The position numbers and the translations under genes were made by a program. From contig QEYB01000895.1 in NCBI GenBank assembly GCA_017562135.1, positions 124,001 through 188,000 of the forward strand: DNA of 64,000 nucleotides. The letters run 5' to 3'. The stretch comes from Dipylidium caninum (lineage: Eukaryota; Platyhelminthes; Cestoda; Cyclophyllidea; Dipylidiidae). The number at the start of each line of letters is the position of its first letter. The stretch's first letter is position 1. This document shows, in pieces, positions 1 through 12,980 of this stretch. The notes below the pieces were generated by a model that was not told the origin of the DNA, made no database searches, and saw only the letters and a list, made by a program, of their open reading frames with translations.

Positions 1-2894
1 CTCGGGTTCACAACACACATATACAAAGGCAGCAGACCTCGTGCATATTGCGGATGTGCGCATTGTTAAACATACCCACACTCACATGCACGCCGAGGAG
101 TGTGACTTCTAACAGTGGCTCGCATGAGGCGGCGCATTCACCCGCCGCGACTGGCCGACTGAGCCTCCATGTGGCCTCGGAGCCGTGTGATCCGAAAGTC
201 ACGTACACGTAGTGATAAGGATTATCGAGACTGTCAATGGAACGGCCTCCGCCTTTACGGGGACCGAATAGGGCCACGGGTGAGGGACTAATCCCGTCGC
301 GGTGAGTGATAAGGCAGACCGGCGAGTAACCGATGTGCAATTGGAGTCTGGCCAGAGGAAACATTACACTGGCAGGCATTTGCTGTGTATCGTTTGGTGG
401 AGCTTTGGCCAACAACAGAAATAGTGAAAAGCAGGCGATTCGGGTGGTAGTGCTCGATCTCGCGGCCCACTTAACCGAAATGCTTTAATTGTGTAATGCC
501 TTCGTTATCCCCTCCCCCGTCACGATAATCCAGGTTGCACATTGACAGTGAAGGCGGCGGAGGTCGTGTAGGTCGTCGAAGGCACGGTGCTGTGAAGGGG
601 GGTGACAGAAAGCGAGATGAGTCGAGGATGCTAAGTCCGCCCTCGGCTGGGCACTTCCACCGTGCAGTCGACTGACGCAAGTGGACGCGGGAGAGGGCGG
701 ACGTTAGAAGGACAACAATGCTTGGCCGAAATTTCCCAACTGAGAGGCCGTGATTTCCTCTTCTCAAAGAGTTGTCGCAATGGTGCACGCCCATTATTGT
801 ACTCACGTCTACTTTTCACTTACTTGTGCGACAAAAACACGGCCACTCCTTGACAACGAACATTTCGAGTAGACTAATTTGTGTCCGACGCTTACGCGAC
901 GAAGGATTGTCACCGGGAAGAGTTTAGACGAGAGGACCAGGCGCCACATCATGCAAATCCCGTAATGCCCACACTGGGGCAGACAATCACAGCGGACAGC
1001 AGAAATGCGACCCGATGACTTAAAACCACCAACTTTCACACCAAATTCTCCTTCACCATTCCACTTTCCCACCCGAAAAATCCATCACCTTCAGTGTATT
1101 TTGGCACAGCAGGATAAAAAAATCAGATCGGCATGAAATGGGACAGCCTCACTTCCCTTCAAAGTCGACTTGCAGCATTTGCCTCACAATGGACCATTAC
1201 AGAGCGAGATTTAAGCCTTTATTTACTATTTCTTGGTTATTCGTAATGAAATGTGACTGGAAACGGTAGTAAATGCGAGTGACAGTCAACTCTACTAACC
1301 ACAGCAATCATTAAACACATCACAACAATATTTCACTTAGAATAAACACCCAAATTAATTGCTGTCGCATGGTGAAAAGGAGTCTCGGAGCTGCCAAGAG
1401 CCTGAGCACCTCGCCCCGCGCTCATCCGCGCCAGGCGAGGTAGGAATTTCCTCCAGTCAACGGAGGAGCCGCCCCAATGACTCCGAGGCCCCGGTTGTCG
1501 CCATTGCCACTTGGCAGACTCCCTAGCTCCTTCGAGAAGGCTTACTTGGTGAACTGACGGCTTCGACCAACAAGGGCGTTGGCTGTTGAACGCTAGCAGC
1601 GTTATTTTGGTGGCTAGTTGAGGCAAAGCAGGGAAACGCAGTGCAACTGCCACTCGAGTGCCCGCTCTCCTGCGAAGAATGAGATGCTTCGATAACCGCG
1701 CAGGGCAGGAGGCGATGAGGCGTGAACACTCGCACTAGGACGAGTTTTTTTTGTCTGAGAAAGAGGATTCTTCCTGCTCATTCGCTCCGTCATTAGTCTT
1801 ACGCGGTGATCCTCGTGTGAGACCAGTTAAACTGTCTTCTCTCTGTCCCGATGGAAGGCTGCGTTTCCCACCTTGGAGCTCGCCAAATTCTTCTCCCGGA
1901 AGTGCAGATTTGGAAGCAGGTAGGGATGGAATTTGGCGTTGGTGTGCACCTTTTCACTGCCTCGGTTTTGTCAATCCCGCAAGAGGTGGATTTTGGGGAG
2001 TCGAGAGTATACGGTGCCCCTCCCAGACCGTTCGCCGTCGGCTCCTTTCGCCTTCCAACGTGGCGGTGGAGTGGTGGAGAAGCCGTTCACTTATTTGACT
2101 TTATTTTAATGTTCTTCGCACACTCTTCACTACAACTGGCATATCATGCGATTGCTGACGCCGAGGGCTTACTAAAGTGCTCTCATAAACAATCACATCT
2201 TCAGTCAAATGGTTTTGCATACATTAGAGGCAGCAGTGGTTACATGAATACTTCTTACTTCTGTGACTGTTGTCTTGCACCTCAATGCTCATCGGCGCAA
2301 TGTCAAGGCGAGAATGCTTAGTCGAGAATCGTCGGGCAGAGGAGGCGAGTTTCACCCTGATTTTCAAACTGACACTTTCCAGTTGACCCGCCTTATCGGA
2401 GAATGGAAGGAAGTTGTGGGCGCTGGAAGGTTGTCTTCCATTTGAGAGCGGGAGGAGGTGCCTTCTGCACTCACAGGGAGTCGGTGGGGAGCCCGAAATG
2501 TCCTACCGCGTGCCTCCGCTCTTCGTACTCCAGTCATGAACCCTGTGGCAAGGGCATATACCCTCACCCGCACACTCTGTCCTCATTTTTGATGAGACAA
2601 CTGAAACACTTGGAAAGTCCTCCGGGACAATATCTCAGGCACACAAGTGTTGAGAGCATTTCTGCATCTAATGAAGTCACGCGAGGCGAGATCAACCTAC
2701 TAAATGCCGCAAGCACACTCCGCATCCGCGTGAGGAGGGTGCGTCAAGGAGGACTACGTCTGACGTTGAAGAGACACTGTTGGCACTGCACACCTGCACT
2801 CGGTGAGGTCTGGTGGACACAAAGAAAGTGGCTTTAGCCTTTGTCCCGCAGGCGAGAATGCGGACACTCGAGCGAACTGGCTTGCGAGCAAAGA

Positions 2895-2927
<33 letters not shown>

Positions 2928-2943
2928 GCAGGCAGGCAGGCAG
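2895..2943. repeat. (GGCT)n then (GGCA)n tetranucleotide repeat
   Basis: About seven GGCT units pass directly into about five GGCA units. This compound tract creates spurious Pro/Ala/Ser/Gln frames on the minus strand and Gly/Trp/Leu/Ala frames on the plus strand. Confidence 0.95.
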
Positions 2944-4214
2944 ACTAGCGGGCTGGCGGGCGACCATGTCCACGTAGCACCGGTGCGCAGTTTCATCTGA
3001 TAACTCTAAATGTGTGTCCATCAGGCGTTCTGGCGGTTGAATCACATTTCCACTGGACGCAGTGCCTCTCCGCGACCGTGTGGCCCGGCAGTCGGCCACG
3101 GCGCTGAGGTGTGGTGCGCATTAGTCGCCGCTGGTGTCGGCGGACAGAGTACCGGAGACGGTGCAAGTCCGTTTGTCAACTGGCTTATGGCTCAGCCCCA
3201 GAGTCCCACAACTTAATAGAGATGGACATCTCTCCTGGCGGTGGAAAGTTGCTGGGGCTACAAGAAGTCAACTGTACAACGCAAGTCTCTCTGATAGTCA
3301 AGTTGGCAGACGTAAACAATTTCACAATTTGCTAGAACATGACAAGTGATATAACAATTTGTACTCGTTTGTGTTTCACCTTCATATGTTAAATTTCCTA
3401 TTACAAACACTTAAAGATGCTTGATGTAAATATTAATAAGTTGGAGCTAATCCATGCTGGAAAGAGAAGAGGTTTGAGGAAGACACCGGCCAGACAAAGT
3501 AATTTGCCACGACATTCCGTTGTGTCTGGCTTGCGAACGAGTCAGTAGATGCGAAAATTTCCCTTATGCGAGGGTAAGGCAGGTGGCAATTACCACTGCA
3601 GCTCATTCGGAAATCAGACATCGGCCAGGACTGACGGCTTTCCCCTCTGCCTGCCTGTCTGCCTCCCTCCCGCCCGCCAGCCCCTGCCTCCGTCGCCCTC
3701 AGTCGGACAGTGCCGGTCACCGCCGCTGTTGCTACCACCGCGGCAGCCACGTGGCACACACGAGGAGGCGCTGGCCACAGAGTCACTCGCGCCTCGGCTT
3801 CGCCTCTCTTCGCCCGCCCTGTCGAATGCTTCGCCGGAAAACACATCCCTCAGTAATTGACCATGTGAATGTGGCGGAGATGTAAAGTGGAAAGTTGCTT
3901 CATCCGCATGTGTGTGTGTTTTTCAAATGCCTCCTCCCTCCAGTGGTAGACGAATGGCGGTCTCGTGGGTGTTTTGTCAAAATGTACCTGTGACTCGAAG
4001 GGTGAACAGAATACAACTGGCAAGCCCAAACTGCTCCAAGAGGGGTCCAACAATGCGACCTTATGATAAACAAAGCCGCGTGTTTATATATGTTATAAGG
4101 AGGAGGGACGAGATCCGCGACGTGAAGTAGCTCCCTCCTGTTGAAGGCGGTAAATACGGGAGGCGGCGGACACACCTTGTGTTAGGCAATAAAATGCCCG
4201 AAGTCCTGTCGCCG

Positions 4215-4244
4215 CTTCTTCTTCTTCTTCTTCTCCTCCTCGTC
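4215..4244. repeat. (CTT)n/(CTC)n trinucleotide repeat
   Basis: Seven CTT units followed by CTC units. Non-coding as far as can be seen. Confidence 0.9.
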
Positions 4245-5198
4245 AATTGTGCGACACTGGTCCTGTCTGTTCCCCGAAGTAAACTGGTGAACGCCACCAC
4301 CTCCACGTAGACTACGAAATTGCTCTGAAGGAATTAAAATATATTTGGTTTTCCTTGCCTCCGTGTCCTTCCTTTCCCAGCATTAAATCACGAGTTTCCC
4401 TCGATTGATGGCGCTGAGAGTGTGATACCAAAATGTACAACTAACGCGTCAACCGCCTCTCCCTTCCTGCCTCCCGGTCCCATTTCTGAGTTGCTCCAAT
4501 CGTTTGCATTCACTCTTTTCTCCTCCACACGCTTCTCATCTCCCTGCCGCGGGGCTCTTGGCACTGGAATAAGGAAATTACAAAACACCACTTCATCCAC
4601 TCACCGGAGAAAAGTTAACGAGCCACTCTAACAAGCCACTTTTTGCCAAAATTCCACCGGATATCTCGTCCCACGTATAATCCTTCCAACTGTATCAACA
4701 CCTTCTGCACAGAGCACGTGCCACAATAGCCGGAGCCTTTCCCACTAGACGAAGTGAACCTGGCGAAGGAGGCGCCTCCTCCACAGGCTACGAACGTGAC
4801 CCCGCGTTCCCTCATTAGTGACACAGGGAAGGAGGCAATTCCTCCCACATTAATGCCCGAAAACCCACTCATTTGCACCGCGAACGTTTTGCAATTCTTA
4901 CCGTTTTAATTAGACGCTGGTGAGGAGAGAGCAACCAGGAAAGTCGCTTGATTTACAGGGTGTTCTGTCAATGCCTTTCGGTGGGTGTCTGTGTGTAGGA
5001 GGCGCCGCACGACTTTAAATCAAAAGTCGTTTTGACTACCCGAGGCCTCAACACCACCCAGTCGGCGGGCAGTTGCACAGGCCGGATGGCTGGTCAACTT
5101 GGTTGTCACACTTCCGACAGCCAGCGGCGCTGCAGTCGCGGCTGGGTGTGTGTGTGTGCATGTCGTCGACGAAATATATCACCAGCCTCCCACTGCAT

Positions 5199-5260
5199 CC
5201 CTCCCCTCCCCTCCCCTCCCTCCCCTCCCCTCCCCTCCCCCTCCTCTCCTCTCTTCCCTC
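5199..5260. repeat. (CCCCT)n pyrimidine repeat
   Basis: Repeated CCCCT units with small irregularities. The opposite strand carries many GGGG blocks one base apart, a sequence able to form G-quadruplexes. Confidence 0.9.
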
Positions 5261-8200
5261 GACTCGACTTGACTGGCCTGCCTTCCTGCCTTGACCCTAT
5301 GACAACGCCTCCTTGGACCGGCCATTCATCTTCAGGTAAGAGCATGCTTCTGAAGACTGGCCGAGCCACTCCAAAATATGCCGCCGACCTTGTCGACATT
5401 GACGACATCTCTCACCTCCGTGCGACTTATCACTGCAGACTCCGCAGTTCAGATGGCATAAGCGACTCTCTGCCTGCAACCGACTGCTGGCATATTCAGA
5501 CTATACTGGCCGCGTGGACTACAAGAAGCCATGCATGCAGTGGCATTTATGCGCATAAACGTGAGGAGAAGCTTCTCATGACAGGCTTACACCAGTGAAA
5601 TGTGACGCTGTAGTGACCTTAGCCACACACACATCCGCAAAAAACACCTTTCGGTGATACTGGAATTGAGGCGGCCACTCATGATTCGGTCTTACTTTCC
5701 TTTGGAAAGTGCCTTCATATTCCAAAAAAAGGTTTTGTTCCACCTCTTCGCAATAATTGTCCGTTGCTACCGCATTGGCTGTTCCTTCACTGTAAATAAT
5801 TTATGCTGAGGATTAACCAGAGACGGGGGGTGGAAAGTCAGGCGGCAGGGGAAGGAAATACCTCTAAGATTAACGACTGCCAATAAACTGCCGGTTTCGC
5901 GTTCAGAGGTATAGCTATCCACCTTCTCCGCTACCACTTAGATTTTAAATGAACAGCAGATCTCGGCGGAGCAGTCACTTCGTTGGCCTTGCTGCATCAA
6001 AGGACGTCTATGCCGCAGCCGAGTCGGGGGCCTCTACGACGACTGGAGTAAAGTGGAATGTGGAGGTGGACCTCTGAGGCCATTCCCGCCTCCGAGAGTC
6101 GTGGCAATTTGGCCCTAAGATTGATACTAATTGAGGAAATTTACCGGGTTCGTCGGGGTTTGCCCCTCCTTGCAAGAACAATGAAGGACAGCCTATAGAT
6201 TTGGTGGGTCGTTACTTCTTTGGTCTCCAGAAAATCTCCGAAGCTGATTAGCTCAAATAATTGGAGAATGCTCCATCCAACCACCTACATACACATTTAA
6301 AAACACCTCTTAAAGTGTTGATTTAGGCGATAAACAGAATGGCCCCTCCAACAAAGTGGCAGAGTTAAATTTGGAGACAGACTCCTGCTACCGGAGTGGC
6401 TTTGATCTCCTCCTGCGTGGAGTCCTCGCGAGGCTTTGCTCACCTGAGTGTACTGAGGTAGAAGGTGATCAGATGGACTGTGAATAGTGGCGACTTGGGA
6501 CCCGCGACGTTACAGTTTGATCATATTTGCCCCAAAATCTTGCCTCCCCCCCTCGCCTTAGCGGCGATTTCGTCACTCAAAGGCCCCTCGATGTCTGGAC
6601 GGGAGTTCTGAATGCGACTGATTGGCACGACAGAAGACGCCCACGGTCTGAGGTGTCACCGCCGTCAGCCCTGCGAGACGGGCGATCATCGGAGTCGCCG
6701 ACGCCGGCTGGGGCGGCAGGGGCAGGCGAGGCGAGGCGACTAACATCGTCACCAATTCAAATAACCTTATGAGTTGAAGGTTAGCGATTCGTTAAAATAG
6801 GCCCTACAATGTGAGTCTGCGTGAGGCCTTTCTGAGGCAGAACAGAAGACATTGTTAAGTGACTCTTATTTCAGAAATGAGTCGACCTCGTGTCTGGACT
6901 CAGTCCCAGTAGCGGTTACACGTCGCCGTGGTTAGAAAGCCACCCCGTCTCATGTGGCCTTTTAGCGCGAAAACATACCAATTCACCTAAACGTAAGGTC
7001 AGTCTTTCATTTTTGGGCTGCCGCAAGGTGGCTCATTAAAAGTCGACAGTAATGGCGGAGCAACAGCACTGACATTTGAGTGAACCGAACCCACATCCCC
7101 CGTCGCCTCAGGCCTCTTCGAGTCCGAAGTGACTAGACACGCCTCGGCGTTTGGGGAAACTGGTAGTCAAGTCTACGAATGCTTCGAAGCTTCCCGTTTT
7201 CTGTGAAAAATCGCCAGCTTTAATCCCCTCTAGGCCGAATAGGCACCAATTGTCAATGCTACGTTATCCCAAGTGGAGTCATTTGACGCTCACCCTGTTA
7301 ACTCGGAGTGTCGTGAAGGCGGCGTGTTAGTGGACGAGAGGTGAGGAAGACGTGCCATCAAAATGGTGGAAATTAACTGCAACCTGCTCACTCCCCGCAT
7401 CTCCTGCCATCCCCAGGGTGCAATGGGGAAGCAGGTACTTGGGCCTAAAATGTCTCGCGTGTTTGACGTTCGGGGCACCCAATCAACACGGTAAAGAATT
7501 CCCCCGTGGCACTTGGGAGAATGAACTGAAGCTACTTGATTAATGGGAACCCACGAGGAATGGACAGGTACAAGTGTGAATAGCGCAGAGGGAGCCACGT
7601 ACCCGGGTCTGATTGACCAGGAAGGAATGAAGAAGATGTGAGTAAAATAAATAAATAAAGCGCTACCACGTGGTTTTAATATCCTCTCCGTCGACACACG
7701 ATAGGCAAAACCCTTCCACTTGAGGAAGAACAGCGACTTTCGCCTATCCTCCTCGGTCCCATTCTAGGCGTTATCCAACAACTTCCCTCACGAAACAGTA
7801 AATTGGTAGTTGATTCAGCGAACTAGGTCGCCACATGTCACTGCAAATGTGAGGCTAATCCGCATTCTCAGCAATTTAAGGCGTCTAGGCAGGGCTGCAA
7901 AACTGCCGAGTGCTCCCGTTAGCCTGTGGATTTGGGCTAATAAGAATGCACCACACACAAACACGGGGAGAGGCGAGAGAAACTTGTGCCAGCAAGTAGT
8001 TCTCTAACTCATTCGTCAACCGCCGCACGCCTTTTCGTAAAGCATCGTCTTCTCACAGAGTCCCCTGCCGCTGCCTGCTGCCAGATTCCTGACGATGTGG
8101 AACTTGGACAAATTTGGGGAACTGTCATTCCCTTTCGTGAGAGAATAGCCGAATGGCGTAGAATGTGTTTCCCAGAATAAGAGGCATTTTCGGATGAAAC

Positions 8201-8700
8201 TAGAGGCCGAAATGGTACGATTTTAGTCAAATGACACTTTCCACAAAGCGGCCTCGTCGCCGGTGACCTAACAAAACCTTCACACTAATTATTTGGTGTT
8301 GTCATGGTCATGCGCAGTCATTTGGAGAGTTTTCCGCGAAGGTGCCACAGCATGACGAGCCGAGGTGCTGCAGACAGACGGTGGGCTCGAGTGCAGTTCC
8401 GCGCCACAACACGGTGGGAGCGGCCGACTTGCCAACGTGACTGTCTAACCACTCACATGCCTCCTGCCCGTAGCGGGTTGTTTTTTTTCCTCGCGCTAAA
8501 CTTAGAGCTGTAGGGTGAAAACTGCCCGGGGTAAGTGGAGCGGATGTGAGGGAGGAAGGCGAGTCCTGTGGCCCAATGGGCATTTGCAGTCAAATGGGGA
8601 GTGCACATATGCGTCGAAGGCATTTGCCCGACTCGCCCCGTTGAACGCAACCCACGTGAACATAAATTACTTGGGCGTTCTTATGCAGGCACAGGCGTAC

Positions 8701-8735
8701 ATACACAAACACACATACACACACACACACGCACA
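8701..8735. repeat. (AC)n dinucleotide repeat
   Basis: Imperfect CA repeat with interruptions. Confidence 0.9.
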
Positions 8736-9286
8736 GGAGGCATTTGTCGATGCACAACAATGGGGAATGACGCAGTGGGGAAGAGAAGAGAGTCTTGGTT
8801 GCCGGCAGTGACGAGGTGAATTGACATTTGCCTCGACTTCATATTTCACCACTTGAGCTATTCCAAGGAGGCCGCCTCCGTGGCTGTCACGCGGCCTCCG
8901 CAGACGCGTGTGTGGGGAGAGATTGAGCCCCACGCCTCGTCCGACGGAATGGACAAGTGCTGCCAAAGGCTACGGGACTACTTGCCAAAAGACATAGGTT
9001 AAAAGTCTTGGCGACAGTGAATGATTTGGCTGTGTAGGTGCAAAACAAATGCATGCACGAGGCACAGCACACCCATGGGGGACGATTCGCTCGGAACATT
9101 TTGCCGAGTGAAACAAGGCTCTGAGCGCCATCTTAGGAGCGTGGAGCTGGTAAATCAAAGAGGCCTGCAGTCGTGTGACATACTTTCATGGCTATCCATG
9201 GCTATGTTGTTATCATTTTGAGTGGATGTGGCCGTTTAATTCCTCGGGGTGTTTGTGACTCACGTGATACTTGGACAAACTGACGC

Positions 9287-9297
9287 GGGGGGGGGGG
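9287..9297. repeat. Poly-G run
   Basis: Eleven consecutive G, followed by GGGAG. A likely site of length error or polymorphism. Confidence 0.9.
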
Positions 9298-10980
9298 AGG
9301 GAGAGCACTCGACCGCAAAAATAGTCCTCTAATTGCATGTCCTGACCCCTCAGGGTCACCCCGCTTTCCGGCTTAATCCACGTGCCCTCCCCGCCCCCGC
9401 CCCGCCCCGACGCTTCATTCACACCTCGAGGGGTCAAATGTTGGCGCTGTCCATTTCAATCCGTGACTCTCGTTATTCAATCCAGCTAGTCGTCAACGCG
9501 GTCCTGTTTTTCACCTATTCACACACATGTTTTGTTTGCTCAGCGCCAGCATATGTCAGTCACTCGCGCCTACGAAGATGTTTTCCTCGAAATCTACCGC
9601 ATTTGGTACAAATCATCCTCCCCTCATGTTGCCAACACTCAGATGGCAGCGCCAATCCGCTGTCTTGTGAAGCAATGCCACGCTTTACATCTGCCACGAC
9701 CCCGTAAAGGTGTCAAATATCGTTTGGCAAGTCTACACGACTCTGGGTCATTTACAAACACCGACGTCTCCACGAGAGATGACAAGACTCCCGGGGGGCT
9801 GGGGAGTAACGGACAAAGTTTTTTTCCATGACTTGTCAAAACTGAAAGCGACCCTCAAAAGTCTTAGTTTTTCTCCTTCCTCTTTGGCCGAATCAAATGG
9901 TTGCGTATCTACGATGCTTACAATGATCTTTTTACAGAATTTAACACGTAAAACAAGAGTTGCGTCAAATACTTGGCAAGAACGTTGAGAAAACCTCAGT
10001 CTATTTGGTTTATCGCTAAAGATAGCCTTGTTCAACGCAATTTGGAAGGCAGTTCCACATATTTTGGCATTCCAGTGGAACTACCTTGTCGCCTAGCTGC
10101 AAGACGTCGAGTGGATGAGCGTTGCCACCATTCTCACCAGCTAATAACAACTGAAGGCGAGTTTCAGGCGGAGGGCGATGTTCTTCATCCCCTAATCTTC
10201 GAAATTCTCAAATTACCCGCTTATTAACGGCAACGGACACTGCAGCAGAAATGAAACTCATCAGGCGACGAAAGGGGCGACTGCCGCTTTGGACGACGAG
10301 CGCTCCAACTGGCATTTCGCAGTTTAGTGTCCTAACAAGTAGGGGAGCTTCTCTTTCACGGATGCCATTTGAAAGCGTGCATTGCGCCGTCACAGAATCA
10401 GTCAACTGGAGACTGACAAGAGCCCGGACGGACATCCGGGCAGGATTTTGGCGACCCACTCTGCGGGCGCAGCTGAAGTCCTCCAACTAGTAGCGAGTGA
10501 AATCGCCCGCTTCCTGACAGAAAGCGCCACCATTTCAGTTTGGTAATCTGAAAGAGACAGGCGAACTGCTGAATGGCAGTACAAATACCAAATTTTTCGA
10601 GCTCGGAAAAAGTGAAGACGCCAAGATGCCGACATTGCAATCGTCAGTGAGAAATTGCAGTAAACGGGAGAATGCAATGCGTCCTCATTTCCTGTTATAA
10701 GATGCGTTTGGAAGCCCAATTTATAAGTATTACCGCGAGAAGCGTCAGGACAGCAGCATTCCCGTGCTGAAGGACTCACCGATCCACCCTTCTGACAGGA
10801 GTGAAGGTAATCTTCAAATAATATAACGTTTAAGAATGAAAACGGAGAAGACCTTCGTTTTTGCGTCGTATGCCTTAAGTTAGGGAGGGAGAAAATGTGC
10901 TTGTCGGAGAGATAAGCCGATGCGAAGCTGTGAATCCGAGGAATGGGCGTTTGCGCCTGAACAAACTGTTGGGAGTCGAA

Positions 10981-10998
10981 GCAGCAGCAGCAGCAGCA
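10981..10998. repeat. (GCA)6 trinucleotide repeat
   Basis: Six GCA units. No gene is recognised around it. Confidence 0.9.
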
Positions 10999-12559
10999 AA
11001 TTCACAGTAAGGAGGCGAGTACGCGGTGGCTGAAACGCCTCCTGCGACCTGCCACTTGAGCGCCGGGTCCATGCTCATTCACATTCGGACGTGTGTAGAA
11101 GTAGTTAATGACCAAACTTCTTTTATTGACCCAGTCGCAATTCTTCTCACTCACTCGCACGTGAGGTAGCAGATGAGTGGGCACTTCACATAATTTGGCG
11201 GAGTCGCTAAAACTCTCGAACTGGCCGCTTTCGCTGACCATCGAGGCTGTGGTAAGTGACAAAATTTTTTGACTCAAATGCCCTTTTCAGGGGATAGAGG
11301 CCTCAAAGGCACTTCGGGGGTCCATCATCCCCCTACCGTCTGTGCAAAGTCGAACACACCACCGGAGCCCATACGAGGCCGGCGTGTGGACGAAGCGCCA
11401 TGGAGTCCGAAGCGCTCGCGTTGAGGAAAGCGCTGTCGAAGTGTGCGATGAAGCGGACCTGCGCCGCCGTGTCTACGCTGAAGTCGAAGCATCCCCGGCC
11501 TAAACAGGCAACCGGTACCCGCGGTGGAGGCAGTCCACGAATATGGACAACACTTTGTGGAGTGCCGCAGCCATTTCTGTTTAGAGCTGCACTATTTTCT
11601 GTTTTGTAGAGCAAATTTTAGACATTTTAGCTCGCACAACCCCTAAACTACAAATTTAGCCTTTTTTAGAGCCCTTCTCCTCCTCCTCCTCCTATCCTCT
11701 CTTCTCGGAAGAGAAATTACTGGACACATATGCGTGGAAGGATGCAGTGTTGAATGCCATTGCTATACAGTAGAGTTGACGCTCGTGAAGTCGGGGTGAT
11801 GGATAACTTCCAGTCAAGCTCCACTAGACCAGCAAGTGGGGAATGGATAGGTGCGAGTGAGGCGCCGGCGAAGAGAGCGCCTGCCCGAGGACGGCCTTCA
11901 TGTACTAAAACTTCCAATTGTTGAACAACAACTTCACCTGCCTGTTAGCATATTAACAACTGGATCAGGTGGATGCTGAGGAGAAAAAAGGTCCACTACA
12001 GAGTGGAAATAGGAGCCATGTGGGTTAACTGCGGAAATGGGCGCTTCCGGTCACAAGAGCGAGTCTGAGAGGGGAATGACGAGCCAACTGGTGTCATCCG
12101 TCCGTCGACGCTCTTCTGGTTCATCTTTAGGAGACACCAGCAAATAATTTAACGAGATCGCGCTAAATGAGACCTAATGGCTGTTTCAAGCTCGAGGCGG
12201 AGGTTGTTTAATCGCGTTGTTTCATCCCGCAACCGTCGTGTCCGGACGCGGATGTTGGGCGAGAGCACGGACTCTGACCCTGTCCGACGCCGGTTGGGGA
12301 GGACCCACACGGACTTGCGCCAAAGTGTTAGCCGTCGGAGGGAGGATTTCCCCTCGTGCGCCCCTCAAATGTGTCTCCAGACTGGATCCAGTCGCACATA
12401 AATTTTACTCATTTTTCTGACTTTAAAGCGCGTACACAAACTCCCGTCTACGCGACGACGCCTCGTGAGGCGGTAATGTGCCAGCGAAAAAATGCTTGTC
12501 TCCGCCAGACTCCCCGTCCCATTGCCTGTGTCTAGGCGGTATTTCCTCTGACTAATTAG

Positions 12560-12980
12560 CCTCCACGAGGATGTGTAAAGTGCTCGGCTGTGGTACTGCG
12601 CGATGGCTTTCGTTGCACCGCCGGACGCAGGAAGGACGCGGCACGGGCCATCGCCGGACGAATATGCGGTAAATACGGGCCGAGGTGGTCACAAGTGAAG
12701 TGGATCGTTGCCCGACCGAGGTGCCAACCCCTTCTGAGAAGACGAAGAAGAAGAAGAAGAAGAAGAAGAAGAACAAGACGACGATTACGATTACGACACC
12801 GTCCGTGCCACTGTGCCGCTGAAAACGCCCAAGCCGTGGACCGACTGCTTAGAAGAAAGTCTGGCGAACTCGATTGCGGCTGATTCAACTGTTTTGCATT
12901 CGGGATCAGGCAGGAAGACTTTCGAAAGGCGCCTGCCATTTCATTTTATGCCAACCACTTTAGTGAATTCAAAATGCTGA
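12560..12980 (+). CDS. Unrecognised candidate: two exons with a poly-Glu stretch
   Basis: I do not recognise this. Two open stretches on the plus strand join in phase across a 70 bp GT-AG intron (12669-12738, donor GTAAAT, acceptor TTCTGAG), the same size as small introns elsewhere in the window. Exon one (12560-12668, after an AG at 12558-12559) reads as Arg/Ala/Cys-rich. Exon two (12739-12980) encodes about 11 Glu/Asp, then QDDDYDYDTVRATVPLKT and a tail of ordinary composition ending VNSKC before TGA at 12978. The GAA microsatellite drives the acidic run. The 55 or so residues after it are not low complexity. No start codon or upstream exon is established. It could be the 3' end of a real gene or a chance open frame beside a repeat. 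Confidence 0.25.
12744..12772 (+). repeat. (GAA)n trinucleotide repeat
   Basis: About ten GAA units. In the candidate frame they read as poly-Glu, in the other frames as poly-Lys and poly-Arg. Confidence 0.95.

Noticed and set aside
2692..3099. Pro/Ala/Ser/Gln repeat protein on the minus strand
   Set aside because: The repeat is a direct translation of the GGCT/GGCA microsatellite.
5032..5598. 188-codon plus-strand frame
   Set aside because: Its middle is the CCCCT repeat, where stops cannot occur, and the rest shows no family, domain or splice structure.
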